A stretch of DNA of 64,000 nucleotides from Alnus glutinosa (GCF_958979055.1 NC_084887.1:24797044-24861043), one strand, 5' to 3'. Shown: positions 22,533 to 35,360, counted from the stretch's first letter. Translations and numbers: made by a program. The notes: generated from the sequence alone by a model not told the origin.

Positions 22533-25032
22533 AACATTAATAACTCTTCCTTCTTCTTTTGTTGTACTACCTCTTTTTCCTTGACTAGGTTATGTTAGAA
22601 AAAAGATAAAGGGCCAGAACCTTTTGAACATGAAAAGGCCAGTACTGGAAAATCTCCAACCATTTCATCTTTCACCATCCCTTGGGTAAAAGGGGATGTG
22701 CAATGGGGCTTGGCTGGGTATATTTCATAAGAGCCTACATAGAAGCATAGTCAATTATAGAATCTCCATATGCTAACATTCTCATAATGTTATCAGCATC
22801 CCTAATCTTTACGTGAGACTAACTAGAATGTAGAACATTGTATTGACCACACACTGTAAGCAATCATGAGTTGACATAAGAATGTACTCAAAAAACACAG
22901 CTAAATGATAATATCTTAATCAAATTGAACCCAAATAGCAAAAGAGAATAGCGTACTTGTTCTACAAAATGTGCAAGCCGGGTCTGTGCACTCAAAAATC
23001 TTTGAATGAAAGCATTAATCGACTTTGACTGGCCAGTTGTAGTCATTCCCGCAAAGAAATGGCTTCTCAAGAATGGCAATGACCAAAGTATGCGTAATTG
23101 GCTATATGCCTGTTAGTGTGCAACCCAAAAGAATTTACCATATCCCTCCAACCGAGTTCAAAATCCTCAATCAACTCCAGATTGTAGAGTCGAAAGAACT
23201 CTGCCTTCCACTCATTGTAACGTTCTCCCAGTACAGCATTAAACAAGGATGGAAACTTCGCCACAATCATCCATATGCAAAGTGCATGTTTAGTCATAGG
23301 CATTTCCATGGCTACTGCTTCTTTGAGGCACAAATTTTGGTCAGTTAAAATTGTTTGTGGAGCCTTCCCATTCATGAACCCCAAGAATGCCTTCCATATG
23401 TACAATACAAAACAGAAACAACAACGTCAATTTGGGAGTTGTGAAGCTCTTTGAAAAAGGAAATAAATGTGTGCATGTGCAACAGATTCATCAAAGTGAA
23501 GAGAGATTTTCATCCTAAATAAAGATTCTCTTCCAATTAGGATGACAGGAAGAACAACCAATAGGCACTGAACAATACCAGGAGGTGCTCATCTGCATTT
23601 ACGAGGAAAAAAAGAATCCTAATGCCATAGAAATTGACTACTATAAATCTGAAAGGTACATGCTCAGTAACCATTTGACCTGCTCCCAACATTTATAGTT
23701 GCAACATAGAGAATATTAACTCCCAATTACAAAAGTCACTCATGTGAAACTCAATCACTTACGCAACATTATCTTATGCAGGGTCCAAACCTAACTGGCC
23801 AATCATTTCTAACCACCTACTGCATCAATTACTCCCTGCCTGCTAGCCTAAACATCCAGCTTTTAAATTTCAAAATTTATGTTTTTATCCTTCAACTTGC
23901 CTTTGCTTTAGGTTATGAGACATAAGAGAAGCAATTGATTGAGTGGTCCAATTAAAATTTATGTCAGTCACATGTGCAATATAAGGTGACAGATTAGTTG
24001 GAAGAAGGGGGAGGGGGGGAGAGAGACAACAGACAATTACTTTCACACTATTACCTTCAATGCCCACGAAAATGACCTTAAATTTTCCTCACGCAAAAGG
24101 ACGCAGCCAAAGAAGCAAGGCATACCATAATTATTCATTCCAACCCAAATCCCAAGTGGCATGTCAAATGCAGTCAAGCGATGTGTTGTATCAAACACAA
24201 CTGCATCACCAAAGATCTCATACGACTGGACTGATGAGGCATATGACCAGGCAATGTTCTCTAATCTGTTGTTTGAATCAACTGTATACTCAAATTTGAA
24301 GTTAGAGTCTTTCTCCTTAATGTTTCTGCACATTCTTAATAAATCTATGCCCTCCTCTTCAAGATCTAATTTCCTGAATGATTGGAGTAAATTCCTCACA
24401 TCCTTTTCAGTGAATGGCAAATATCCTGGCTCCACAAACTTCTCAAGTTCCATAAGTCTCATCATCTGGTGCACAGAAATTCCAGTTTTAGCAAACATAA
24501 GGATTCTGCTCTTGTCTGTATCTGATATGGTCCGGTATGCAGGAAGGAAACGAACTTGGTTTGGTTCCAAAAGCTCATGGTTATGGTGGTTCGCAAAACC
24601 TGTGACGCGCCATTCTGGTGCTCCCAATTCTGTTGTCTTGCTTATTCGCAAGTACGCTTGGCATCCACACCGGGAGGATTTACGGTTTCTTTGAGGTTTA
24701 CTTTCATTTGAGTTTTTGATAGGAGTGTTGCCAGCACGGTGGCAAAAAAAGTAGCGTCTTGTTAGTCCTTTGCCAACCCCATCCTTTCCCTCTGTACGGT
24801 GACGCCGGATTGAGAAGCCGCATCGCTTTGCGAATTCACTATAAGATTCGTAAGCAGCATCATGAGTAGCAAACCTTTGCCCAATATATGGAATTGCATC
24901 ATTAGTGGTTTCTAGGGAGAGCCTGGTTTCATCAGGTGATTCCTCTGTGCTACTAGTATCGTCCAATGACAAAGATCGTTGATCTGAGGGATGATCATAA
25001 ACCACCAACATTGGTCCAGCCTCTTCAGACAT

Positions 25033-25950
25033 TGTACTTAGTTGGTAACCCACACAAGGTCAACCTAAGACATGTCTATTAACAAAAACAAAAGAAAAAG
25101 AAAAAATTCATCAGCCGACCTAGGCCCAATGGATGGAATGATGCATTATAGAACCGAGAAAATAAATAACAAATAGAGCATAAAATTATTTACCCAAGTT
25201 AACAGGAAATCTTGCTGGAGATCATTTTCATATAAACATCCAACTTGTTACTGAACTATGTTAGAACACAAAGGGAGACTGTGAAATTATTAAGCGTGAT
25301 TGTTACAACTGCATCCCCTATTTTTTTTTTTTAATCTAAGAACCGCATTCCAAATATCTTCATGCAAATTTCCACTTTTAATTATGAAAATCTAAAAAAT
25401 TCATACCCTGAAAAGAAAACCTATTGTTTATTTTTTATTATTATTATTATTATTTTAAATAAAAAGTCACAAGTTGTAACTTAGGTTCTGACTTTTTCAC
25501 CTCTTTTTAAGAAGCTTTTCACACTTCCATATGTTCCATGTGTCTTATTTATGAAAAGTACAATTGAATCTTCCATGAGTTTGGTGATTTTCAGCTCACA
25601 TTTTCATTTGCATATCTTCTAAGAAAGTAGCAGGACAGATCAAAATAGAAAATTACCTGATTCTAGCTAGTCGCATGTAAATGACTCATTGCTGCTAGAA
25701 GAAAGTGCACGAACTCCATAATTCCTGCATAAATTACTGATGGTTATTAACCCCACAGGCACACAATTCCCTAGTCAAATAATGAAGATTGCAAATTTGA
25801 AATGCAATGAGGGGAAGATGATTTGGAAGCAAAAATGATTGACAATTGAAGAGGTGTATGTTTGGCACAAAAAAAATAAATTCCCAATTACCAACCTCTG
25901 AATTTGTTGCACAAGAAAATATGTTTTTTTCCATGCACTAGGATATTTCT
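25033..25950. promoter_or_regulatory. Spacer between the FRS11-like and PPR genes
   Basis: About 0.9 kb upstream of the FRS11-like ATG and downstream of the PPR stop. A second in-frame ATG lies at 25053, seven codons upstream; I prefer the MSEEAG start at 25032 from family resemblance. The sequence CTTAG|GTTGACC just upstream on the minus strand could be an acceptor for a leader intron. It contains a TTATTATTA run near 25436. I see no other gene. Confidence 0.35.
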
Positions 25951-28900
25951 TTAACATGTTGCTAAATTAACTTCTCTTTCCTTATAGCACGCTTCCAGAA
26001 GAAGCCTCTTTGTTGCATTTTCTGGAGATTTCCATCTCTGAAGCATCATATCAGATACTATACGAGCTTCATGCAATTTATTACTCTCGCATAATATGCA
26101 AAACAACCGGTTGCAATTAAACTGGCTAGGTATATAACTTTGAGCAAGCATTTCTTCAAATATCTTGAAGGCAGGAACACTTAGATCACTAGAACAAAAA
26201 CAACCGAGTAAATATTCATAAGAAACCCGATTTGGTAAAATCCCCCTCTTACGCATCATATATGAGATTGACAGAGCATCAAGTAGTCTCCCAGCCTTAC
26301 AAAGGCCTCTCAGTAAAGTCTTGTACGCAATTCTGTCCGGAGCACAACCATCTTCATTCATCTTATTGAACAATCCTATTGCACTGTCAATATCACCCGA
26401 TTGGATATGCCCATCAACGAGAATGGTATAAGTCACCTGATTGGGACGTACACCCTCCTTTTGCATCATTTCAAAATGATCATAGGCATCCTGCATCTGT
26501 TCTGCCCTACAAAATCCAGAGATTATACCGTTGTATATATACAAGTTTGGCATAAACCTAATCTCTTTAACCTTCTGCATCAGCTTCAACACAAAGCATT
26601 TCATTTCCTCAAGAGAATTAACAGAAACTCTCAAAATATTTTCCCTTGGGATTAGAGTTCTCTGATGGAGCAAATGGAGCAACATTTCTGTTGCCCTTTC
26701 AGACCCTTTATTTAAAATGCACCATTCTTTCTTAATACCAGTGATATTTCTGCTAATACCACTGACCAGTGAGATATACATGACAAGATCATGTTCAACC
26801 TGGTTTTTGTCCATCAAATCAACTAACCTAAAGGCAAATTCAAACTCTCCCTTCTTTAAGAAATGGTTAATAAGCAAGGTATACAACACCGCATTTGGCT
26901 CAAGACCATCTGCCAACATCCTATCAAGGTATATGCATCCCTTATCAGTCATGTTTTTCTTCACTAACCCACTTATAAGTGCAGTGTAGGAATAAGAACT
27001 TGGCCGAATGGAATTCTCTATCATTTTATCAAACAACTGGCGGGCTTCAATTGCCCTTCCATTCTTGGAGTAGCCATCAATCATCGTCATATAGACAACC
27101 TCATCAGGATCCACACCAAACTTGAGCATCCTCTTAAACAATTCTTCTGCTTCAAAAATTCTTTTATCTCTGCTTAGACAACGAATAATAGTGTCATATG
27201 TAGCAACGTTAGGTCTCAGTCCCCTCTCCTCTATCTGGTCCAGAATATCGAATGCCGACACCCAATCACCTCGTTTACAATGTTCATTTACCATTATCAA
27301 ATAAGTTGCTTGGTCTGGGACCACCCCACGAACTTGCATAATGTCAATCAGGGACTCAGCATCCTCAAAAAGCCCCTCCTGGCAAAGACACTTGATCAAA
27401 GAGTTGTAAGTAAAAAGCAAAGGCACGCATCCAACTCTAACCATTTTATCCATGCAAAGCAAAGCATAATCAGGCCTTCCTTCTTCACACAAGGCACTGA
27501 TAAAAACACTGAATGCCACATTAGCTAGATTCAAGTTACTTCTCACAATTCCCTCAAGCAGAATCTCAATTTCTCTCTCCAAATCTCCAGTAGAATTCAG
27601 ACTAGCAGAGAATGTGAGCATAGAAGGGTCAAACCCACACCCATTCTTGGCAATTGCCTGCAGAATCATATAAGCAAGCTGAAGCTCATGCCCCTTTGGA
27701 TACTTCTTCATAAGGACAAAAAACAACACGTGATCAGGAACAACCCCACTATCCAGCATGCTTTTGTACAATTCATCAACTTCCATTAGCCTATTTTCCT
27801 TGTAAAGAGCATTTATCAAAACCGTGTAACAGTGCACATTGGGAGCTAAGTTGCAATTAACCATGTTCTTCAAAAGCATCACAGCAAAATCAACTTTCCC
27901 TTCCCTGCAGAACTTACTGATCAAAATTTGATTAGTTAGCACATCAGGTTGCATTCCCCACTCCGCCATCTGGTTGTAAACCACCCACCCCTTATCAAAC
28001 AAACCTAATTTCACAAAACCATGAATCAATGTATTACATGTGTAATTATCGGGCTCACAACCTGTCTTCAGCATTCTCAACAAAACCTGCATTGCCATTT
28101 TCATTTTCTTAGCCTTGCAATATTGATAAATCAAAGAAGTATACATCATCCTATCTATATAAAGACCCTGAGACTCCATTTCTCTGAATAGTGACTCTGC
28201 CTCCACGACCAGCCCTCTCTTACAAAGACCATAAAACAATGATTTGTAGAGATGGACAGTAGGTTGACACCCAGGTCCACTGCACATTACATCAAACAAT
28301 TCACGAGCTTTATCCATATACCCCTTAGAGCACAGCTCATCAATCAACTTATTAAAACACCAAAAACCAGGAGTAACTCCAGCCTTATTTACTCTAACTA
28401 AATAATCAAATGCTTCTAAAATTCTATCTTGGGCACAAAGCTCCCGAAGCATGGCATTACAAGCAGGTTTGCAAGGAACAAAGCCCATCACAAGCAGCCA
28501 ATCAAATTGAGCTCTTGCCTCCTCTAGTTTGCCTAACTTACAAAAGCAAATAATCATAGAATTCAATATCGACAAGTCAGGATCGATACCTCTGCCAACA
28601 ATTCTATCAAGGAAAAGCACCTCAGCCAACTGGAGCTGACCCAAACTCATCAGCTTCCTAATGACTGCTCCATAGCTACCCAAATCAATGTCCAAGCCCC
28701 GTACCTCAGCGAAATGAACTATGGAAATAGCATCGGAAGCTGAGGAAGAATGTGAGATAATTCGCTGAACCACTTGCTGTGCCGAGGATAACAAGCCGCG
28801 TTGAATGAGTTGCTCCGCTAAGGAGAGGCAGAGAGATTTGTGGTCATTGGTAAGAGATGAGATCGAAGCATTTGGTGGGTCTAGTGGTAAAGAACAGGTT

Positions 28901-28965
28901 GTAATTTCTCTTCTATTTCTGAAGAAACAGTAATAATAATAAGCACTAGGCCTTCTCTTAATCAT
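25951..28965 (-). CDS. P-class pentatricopeptide repeat protein (1004 aa, intronless)
   Basis: A single uninterrupted frame of 1004 residues. From about residue 95 to 985 it consists of more than twenty tandem repeats of about 35 residues, for example VHLYKSLFYGLCKRGLVVEA and VTYTILVDGHIQSGDIDSA, with the typical P-class phrasing. A less regular stretch near residues 700-770 interrupts the array. The N-terminus (MIKRRPSAYYYYCFFRNRRE) is basic and hydroxylated with few acidic residues, which suggests import into mitochondria (inference). No E, DYW or SMR domain follows, which fits roles in RNA stability, splicing or translation rather than editing. The overall sequence resembles Arabidopsis At5g62370, but I cannot run an alignment. 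Lack of introns is usual for this family. The gene looks intact. Confidence 0.93.
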   Translation of the reverse strand: MIKRRPSAYYYYCFFRNRREITTCSLPLDPPNASISSLTNDHKSLCLSLAEQLIQRGLLSSAQQVVQRIISHSSSASDAISIVHFAEVRGLDIDLGSYGAVIRKLMSLGQLQLAEVLFLDRIVGRGIDPDLSILNSMIICFCKLGKLEEARAQFDWLLVMGFVPCKPACNAMLRELCAQDRILEAFDYLVRVNKAGVTPGFWCFNKLIDELCSKGYMDKARELFDVMCSGPGCQPTVHLYKSLFYGLCKRGLVVEAESLFREMESQGLYIDRMMYTSLIYQYCKAKKMKMAMQVLLRMLKTGCEPDNYTCNTLIHGFVKLGLFDKGWVVYNQMAEWGMQPDVLTNQILISKFCREGKVDFAVMLLKNMVNCNLAPNVHCYTVLINALYKENRLMEVDELYKSMLDSGVVPDHVLFFVLMKKYPKGHELQLAYMILQAIAKNGCGFDPSMLTFSASLNSTGDLEREIEILLEGIVRSNLNLANVAFSVFISALCEEGRPDYALLCMDKMVRVGCVPLLFTYNSLIKCLCQEGLFEDAESLIDIMQVRGVVPDQATYLIMVNEHCKRGDWVSAFDILDQIEERGLRPNVATYDTIIRCLSRDKRIFEAEELFKRMLKFGVDPDEVVYMTMIDGYSKNGRAIEARQLFDKMIENSIRPSSYSYTALISGLVKKNMTDKGCIYLDRMLADGLEPNAVLYTLLINHFLKKGEFEFAFRLVDLMDKNQVEHDLVMYISLVSGISRNITGIKKEWCILNKGSERATEMLLHLLHQRTLIPRENILRVSVNSLEEMKCFVLKLMQKVKEIRFMPNLYIYNGIISGFCRAEQMQDAYDHFEMMQKEGVRPNQVTYTILVDGHIQSGDIDSAIGLFNKMNEDGCAPDRIAYKTLLRGLCKAGRLLDALSISYMMRKRGILPNRVSYEYLLGCFCSSDLSVPAFKIFEEMLAQSYIPSQFNCNRLFCILCESNKLHEARIVSDMMLQRWKSPENATKRLLLEACYKEREVNLATC

Positions 28966-29460
28966 TTGCGATTTCTGCTATGTGAGTACAAGGGAACGAA
29001 GTGTTCTCAAGACAAAAATTAGCATTTTGAGAATCCCAAAATTGGGAGTTTTCAGACACCCAGAACCGAGAAATAGCATGAGTCTTAGAGAAGAAAAGGT
29101 ATAGGTGGTGAAGAAAAGCACAAATAAGACTTACCCAAGTGCCAAATTTGGGAATTTTCATTGACCCTGAAGAGAGAAAGACCAAAAATCGTGGAAAAGA
29201 CAATTAAAAGAGAAGTTATAGACGGAGAAGCAAAGCAGAATTGAGAACAACCCATGTGAGAAATTGAACATATGCACCGAACTAGATGGCAAGAATGAAG
29301 CAGAGCTCGCAGTGTGGCATGAGACGAAGATGAAGAGGAAGCAGTGAATATGGGAGTTTTGCGACTCTTTGAGGTATTGAACGAGGCGGTAGTGGACTGT
29401 TCCTTAAACCCTTCCCCTTTGTGGTTTTACACTCCTTTGATTCATTTCAAAACACAACCA
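28966..29460 (-). promoter_or_regulatory. Leader and proximal promoter of the PPR gene
   Basis: Upstream sequence of the minus-strand PPR gene. A telo-box-like AAACCCTT occurs at about 29405, a motif often found with growth-related and organelle-protein genes. A TATA box is not obvious. Confidence 0.35.
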
Positions 29461-29822
29461 CCACCCCCAAAATAAATAAATAAATAAATTACAAATTATG
29501 TTCTTATGTTTAAAATAATAATTAAATTTTATTATTATTTCTTTATTTCGTTAGTTACATTTTTTAATCATTTTCCCTTCCACATTATTTTTAATCTTGC
29601 TCTATGTGAACCCAACATTATTTTTAAGTTGATGGATTGAGATTTTCCTCAACTTAAATTCTACAATTTCAATCTTTTTTCTTTTTTTTTTTAAAAAAAA
29701 TCCATATTCTTCCTCCTTAAAAGTTAAAAACACATCATACATACGTTATGGAATGTACCCTCAGTTGATGGCCTACTTTATTACTAGGTATTAGAAAAAT
29801 GCTCTGCTTTCTATTTTTTTAT
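29461..29822. other. AT-rich non-coding spacer
   Basis: Contains an (AAAT)n-like run at about 29470-29490 and a poly-T/poly-A stretch near 29680. No gene is visible. Confidence 0.4.
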
Positions 29823-30412
29823 GAGAAAAATTATATTTAATCCTTAATTTTTATTTTATTTGAATTTAATCTTGAGTTTTTAATTTCAAGAATATGGTCT
29901 TTACGTTTTGCACAAATTTTAAATAAGCCCCTTTGTCACTTTTTTTGTTTTTTTTTTTTTCAAAATTAATAATTTGTCATATTTCATCATTTTATGTGTG
30001 TCTCAATTGACACGTCAGCGTCCACATCAGCATTTAATATCAATGCCACATCATTAAGCGCCAAGTCATCCATAAAAAAAAAAAGAAAAAAAAGAAAAAA
30101 AAAAAGACCTAACTCTAAAAACAAAAACCATACTCTTTGTCATCTTAATATTCTAGATTTGTAACATTAGATGAAAAACCGTTAGCTTTGATGCTGACAT
30201 GGACATTGACATTGTATTGGACGCTAACATAATTCTTAGAGAGTGAAATTAACACATGTGACAAATGAAAAATCATTAACTTTGACGGTAAAGTAATATA
30301 ATGATCAATTCGAAATTTGAGTAAAACTTAAGGACTTTATTTTTGAAATAGAAAACATAAGGAATAAATTCAAATTTGATGAAAATTTAGGAGCTAAGTA
30401 TGATTTTTTTCT
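29823..30412. mobile_element. MITE-like inverted-repeat element, about 590 bp
   Basis: The left 100 bp and right 100 bp are imperfect inverted copies: TTTGAATTTAATC, AATTTCAAGAATA, TGCACAAATTT on the left pair with blocks ending TTCAAATTTGATG on the right. The centre is A-rich with no coding frame. The target duplication is not clear because the flanks are T-rich. Confidence 0.55.
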
Positions 30413-33398
30413 TCTTTCCTCAAAGTGGTTTCCTGGAAGTCGGACTTGGCACACAATCAGCCAGAAGACCAAACCATCAGCACAACATCTCGCTTAATGG
30501 GCCTAAGCCCGTCTAACATGATAGATGGGCCCACAGTCTTTAGGACTTCTAGGCAGTTTTAATTCTAGATTAGGTTGGGCTTCATGAATCCAGAGCAATA
30601 GGCCCAATCAGCCCAAAAAAGCTGGCTCTGATAACTTCGGTGATGAGCTCAGACTACGTCATTTTCGCCACGTCACCAAACTGCACGGGGGTAATTAATT
30701 ACCATCCAAACAAAAAAGTCTTGGCTGCAGAAGTCGGGTGCTAAAGCTTTAATTAGCATTTTTGGACATGACAAAACGTTAATTGATTTTCCCAGATTTC
30801 CTGTGAATTCGACGATTTAAAAAATCATTTCAACATCCCACTTTTTGTTTGTCATATCTTATTCCATTTATTATAGTTATAATTATTGGTACTATAATTA
30901 TAATTCTGAAGACGACATGTAAACCGAAACGCAATCATAAATCCTCATTTTTTTGCAATTATTTTAATTTAGGTGAGAGATATCATTTTGTTAAAAAGTC
31001 ACAAATACACTAAAGCACGACCATTAGGAAGCCGGTTGTTGGAATTGTGTTGGGCGGCCTGCGTGCGTGTCGTAGCCAAAAAAGGTCCATGATTATTATG
31101 CCATTCACAAAATTTTGCACTATTCTGTAACTTCTTCGTGGCCTCTTCCACCTCCACAGCTAATTAATGTGCCTTAGGGCCGGCCGAGCTCCGTGAATTT
31201 TGAACAACTTCTCATTTGAGAACGCTTTTTACTTTTACTTTTTACATTTTACATTTTAGTTAAAAAAAGTATAGATATTATAACAAATAACTTTAAATAC
31301 AATACACCTAAAATTACTGTCATTTTAACACTACTCCTATCTATGTACTTTGTCTTTTTCTTTTTTATTCTCATATGTTTTTGGCCAATGTAGTTAAAGT
31401 AGAGCTAAACGGGATTGGTGGCTGGAACATGACCCTCCTTTCCAACCCCCTTCCTCCAAATATATATTGTTAGTACAATTTTCGATATAATCTTAACAGC
31501 ATGCCCTTTGAATTTTTTTCACGTCTCTTTATTGTTGTAAAACAAAAAAAGTCAAGAAAACATACTGATGGTTGGCCGGGGCGAATGGGATTATACCCAA
31601 CATATATTGTTACAAAAAGGTTTTTTGATCTTTAAATTTGTTAACAAAAAAATATATATATTAGGTCTTTTTTTCTTCTTCTTCTTCTTCTTCTTTTGGC
31701 CCTTAGGAAAAAAAAAAAAAAAATTGATATAATATGGCCCCGTTAAAGTTAAATTCTTAATTTTATCCCTGAATGTAGTTTTTGAAGTCTCCATGCAGGT
31801 TGTTGTTGTTTTATTTATTTTTATAACTACAACAAAAATAACTACAACTCCAAACATGCAACAACAATGGGCTAGGTAACCCAACAAATAAGTCCCAAAA
31901 TAATCAAATTAGTGTAGGTAAACATAAATTACAAAGGAATGCATCAAATTATAAATGACGCAACTTTATAAATTTTTGTTAGTGAAACAAAAAAAAAATG
32001 GCCACTATTTAAAGCGGTTAGACAAAGCATAAAAGGGCGGTCCTCTTAAAAATGTTCAAGGTAATCCAACCCCTCTAGACATAAATTCCTAGTTTTGAAC
32101 ATGGTGGGAGGTTGAGAGTCATATATATATATATATATATAATGGGTGTACAAAGGTCGCAGAAAACATAAACTTGTAAGTGCATCTCACCTTTTCCTTT
32201 GAACTTTAATTTCGATCCATATAGCTGGGGAGCTAGCTTCACATAAATCATTATTTATGCAAATGGCATCAAATTGCTTTACTAATTATGGCCAATAATT
32301 TTCCTCTACTTTTTTCATAAATATTTCTGATCAATTTACGCTGTTAAAAAGATTGATAAATGCTGAGCGGAATAATCGATTTTGTTTTTCCATATTAATG
32401 AAATGAATGCGTGACTGAAAAAAAATAAAAATTAATAATAATAATAAAAAAAAGGGATTTAATTTTTTTTTTTTCTAACAAATTTAAGAATTAAAAAACA
32501 TTTTTTAATAATTAAATATATTTTAAGAGGTGGGGGCAATGGGGTTGTTGGGATGACAATATCTCTGTACGAAATGATTTAGTATGTACAATTTATCACA
32601 TATGGAGTATGGCCTACCTGTATTCGTACTCCTGGCCTTGAGTATTTCATAATCCTGGAAGCTAAATTATACGCTTTAGATATTTCTATAATTCCTATTC
32701 CCATACTACCCTCATAGCTCTAAGAAAATCCACAGAGAAAAGATATAGACATGACTTGAAATGCTGTCGTGAAATGAAAACCCAACAGTAGTTGGAGAAA
32801 CCATGACAATTACATATTTTTTTATATTTATTTTTTTGTATTTTAAAAATAAATGGTGTATTTTACTTGAACGACACTAAGATCCAACCATCCAACTTAC
32901 TTCAGTGCCCTTCATTCGCAGATGCTATTGTTTTGTGTGTGCGTTTTTTTCTTTTTTTCTTTTTTTTTTAAATATATACTTAATTCCCTTTGCTTTTTTT
33001 TGATTGTCTTTGTCTTGTTTTGTGGTTGTGTCTCTACGTACGTTTATGATTTATCCTAGTTGTAGAGACTGTTTTGTCTGTGCTTTTTATTGATTGTCTC
33101 ATTTTGGCCTTTTTCAGTGGCCTTCTTACAACTGCAGTTATTCTCCCAATTCGCATTTGCTACTACAGTGGTTCCTTTTTGGGAATATAGGAAGGGTTTA
33201 ACCTTCTTGTGCGGCGGCCAATTTTCTTAATTGACATATATATGTTTCAAGAATTCATAAGGCCGGTTGTGTCATTAATTTGATATATATTTTTTTAATT
33301 TTTTTTTTTTTTTTTAATGTTTTAATTTCAGTTTACTTGCACCGAGGAGTTGTCTTGTTTATGTAATTTCGTTCTTGTGTCCCATATTGTAATCCCAG

Positions 33399-33440
<42 letters not shown>

Positions 33441-34559
33441 GTTGATGCAAAATCCAATAAAAGATATCAAATAAGAGTAATATAATTTGAGTCAAGTTAT
33501 TATAGGCATGTGTTTGGTAGGATAAGTTTGATAAGGGCAACTGTCTTTTGGGATCGAGGCTATGAATATCTCCGCGTCTCGAGGGGATAGTCATGATGAC
33601 ATTGCAGTGGAGCTCATGATACATTAGAGAAGCTGCATCCCCCTATTGGTTCGATCAGGTTGGAGAATCCTGACGGCGCCGCATCATACTATTAACGGAG
33701 TTCCCACCCTTCACCTCCGAAACAATATGATGTTCACAGCCGCACCATAATAAAACCTAGGACCCATATGATTGAATCTTAGGCCCACATCCCAATTGCT
33801 TTTTGTGTATCAAAAATTTATGTAGATAGGATATTCGTCCTGGTGGCTTCACCTTTTTTTTTATTCTTTTTTTTAAAAAAATATGATTGAAATTTATTTA
33901 TTTATTTATTTATTTTTTGATTGATTACTGACTACTAGATAGTTCAAATATTCTCGTTATAAAAACCAAAAATTTTATGCACATTTGATGTAATTAATTG
34001 GGAGATACACTCCATATGGATCATTATGTTTAATTGTTTTAATAAACTCTCTTTTGCCCAAGAAAAAAAAAAATTGTGAATATTATTTGACCCTACGTTA
34101 TATAAAAATCTGTTGGATGGCGTATAAATTATCTGTCTAAATGTCTAGCATATTACTAATTATAAACCAAATTTGTAAACTTTTCATAAAATTAGGCTAT
34201 TAATTTTTATCGTGAGGATGATGTAAGAGTGGGAAGGTGGTGATGTGAATTCACTGTTTCCTGTAGAGATAGAAAGAGAGAGACCATTGCTTTACTTCCC
34301 CACCGGATAGAAAACGGATTAGGATTTTTTTTTATTATTATTTTATTTTATTTAAAATGAATAGTATTAAGATTTAAACTTGGTATATGATGTTTCATTA
34401 TTTAAAATCGATTCATAAAAAGCATGCTACAATTAATTGTAATTGTAGATATCTAATAATAGATTATTATTATTAAGAAAAGAAAAATGTAAGATTATCG
34501 AAACCGTCACATCAATGTTGTAAAAAATAAAAAAAAAATGTTAACATACAAAAATCTCC
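30413..34559. other. Long intergenic region without recognisable genes
   Basis: About 4.1 kb of AT-rich sequence. It includes several TGGGCC/TGGGCY (site II-like) motifs between 30495 and 30620, a (TTC)n run near 31672-31696, an (AT)n run near 32119-32141, and a 37-base A-run at 33401-33437. The A-run follows sequence that could be an old retrocopy tail. No open frame resembles a known protein. Confidence 0.45.
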
Positions 34560-35360
34560 CATGATAAAAGATTAAAAATTGAGCCACATCAGATGAAGAA
34601 GGTAGCGTGGGACACATCTGATGCCACTGTGGCAAGGCGGTGCATGCCTCGAGGCGGTACCAAAAAATCAAATGGCAGTAAAAGGGTGTCCGGTATCTAC
34701 TGGAGCTATGATCAAACCGTAGAAAGTTGTCATCACCTCTGCTTGTGTGGGCAAAACTGCACGTGTTGCTTCTGAATGGCAATCAACCTGGGAATGACTT
34801 TGGGACCCACTTGAGGGCTAAGCCTCGGACCCACCAGGGACCACGCGATGGGATGGGACCCACACTCGACCACGACCCAGCCAAACTACCATCCAAAGTT
34901 GCGAGCTCAATGATAGTGGCTAGCCCACGCCGGACCGCAAGCCGCCACGTACAGGGGACTCTATCAGGGGCCATCATTTCCCTAGCGCGGGACCCACATT
35001 CCACCACACTGACCATGCCCCCCCCCTCTCCGGCGCGGCTCGGCCAGGTCCAGGAAAGCTCAGCCGGTTCTTTTCGTATTTGGAGCAGTGTCTCTTTCGT
35101 GACGCCAGAAGTCTGTTCGTGCGGCCTACTCTATGAAAAACCACTCGTGAAGAGCTAGTAACAGCATGGGATAATATAAAACATTTCACGGTCCAATCAA
35201 AACATGCCACCAGGGGGTACGTACGTCTTGTAGTTTGTAAACCAGGACGGAACGGAAAAAAACCGTGTGCTGTTACTGTTAGAACGGGGCTTGGGGCTCC
35301 GTAACAGTCGACTCGGGACAGACGTCATCATTATGGCCGTTGGAGTGGAATGGAAACGTA
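34560..35360. promoter_or_regulatory. GC-rich island with four TCP-type motifs
   Basis: An unusually GC-rich stretch between AT-rich flanks. GGACCCAC, a match to the class I TCP consensus GGNCCCAC, occurs four times within 196 bp (34803-34810, 34827-34834, 34856-34863, 34990-34997), all in one orientation. Also present are GCCACGTA, GACGTCATCA and CCGTTGG. Overlapping open frames up to 143 codons on the plus strand show no protein resemblance. It is a candidate distal promoter or enhancer; the nearest downstream gene is the NAC gene 5 kb away. Confidence 0.35.

Larger units (their letters stand above)
20432..25032 (-). pseudogene. FRS11: FAR1-RELATED SEQUENCE 11-like gene with two frameshifts
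   Basis: Three exons are recognisable: 25032-24055 (326 codons), 23390-22957 and 21048-20432, joined by GT-AG introns. The FRS family descends from Mutator-like transposases and acts as nuclear transcription regulators in light and development. Exon 1 carries the FAR1 DNA-binding region (FAKRCGFSIRRHRTEG, SRCGCQAYLRI, FANHHNHEL) and the start of the MULE-type domain (VFDTTHRL). Exon 2 continues that domain (NGKAPQTILTDQNL). Exon 3 holds the SWIM zinc finger (ISCSC...CRHAL). Two lesions break the frame. Exon 2 lacks about 10 nt at 23097/23098 between HIAN and the LR-LWSLPFL segment. Exon 3 lacks one base near 20863 between HYASFQ and MDDGFLV. Correcting for these, exon 2 would be 444 nt and the whole about 679 residues, close to the usual family length. 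It is either a recent pseudogene or affected by sequencing errors; FRS10 is the alternative name. Confidence 0.85.

Noticed and set aside
24161..24694. A 177-codon plus-strand frame
   Set aside because: It is the antisense shadow of exon 1 of the FRS11-like gene.
34727..35158. A 143-codon open frame in the GC-rich island
   Set aside because: Low stop density follows from GC content. There is no domain, no homology that I recognise, and the opposite strand is also open.
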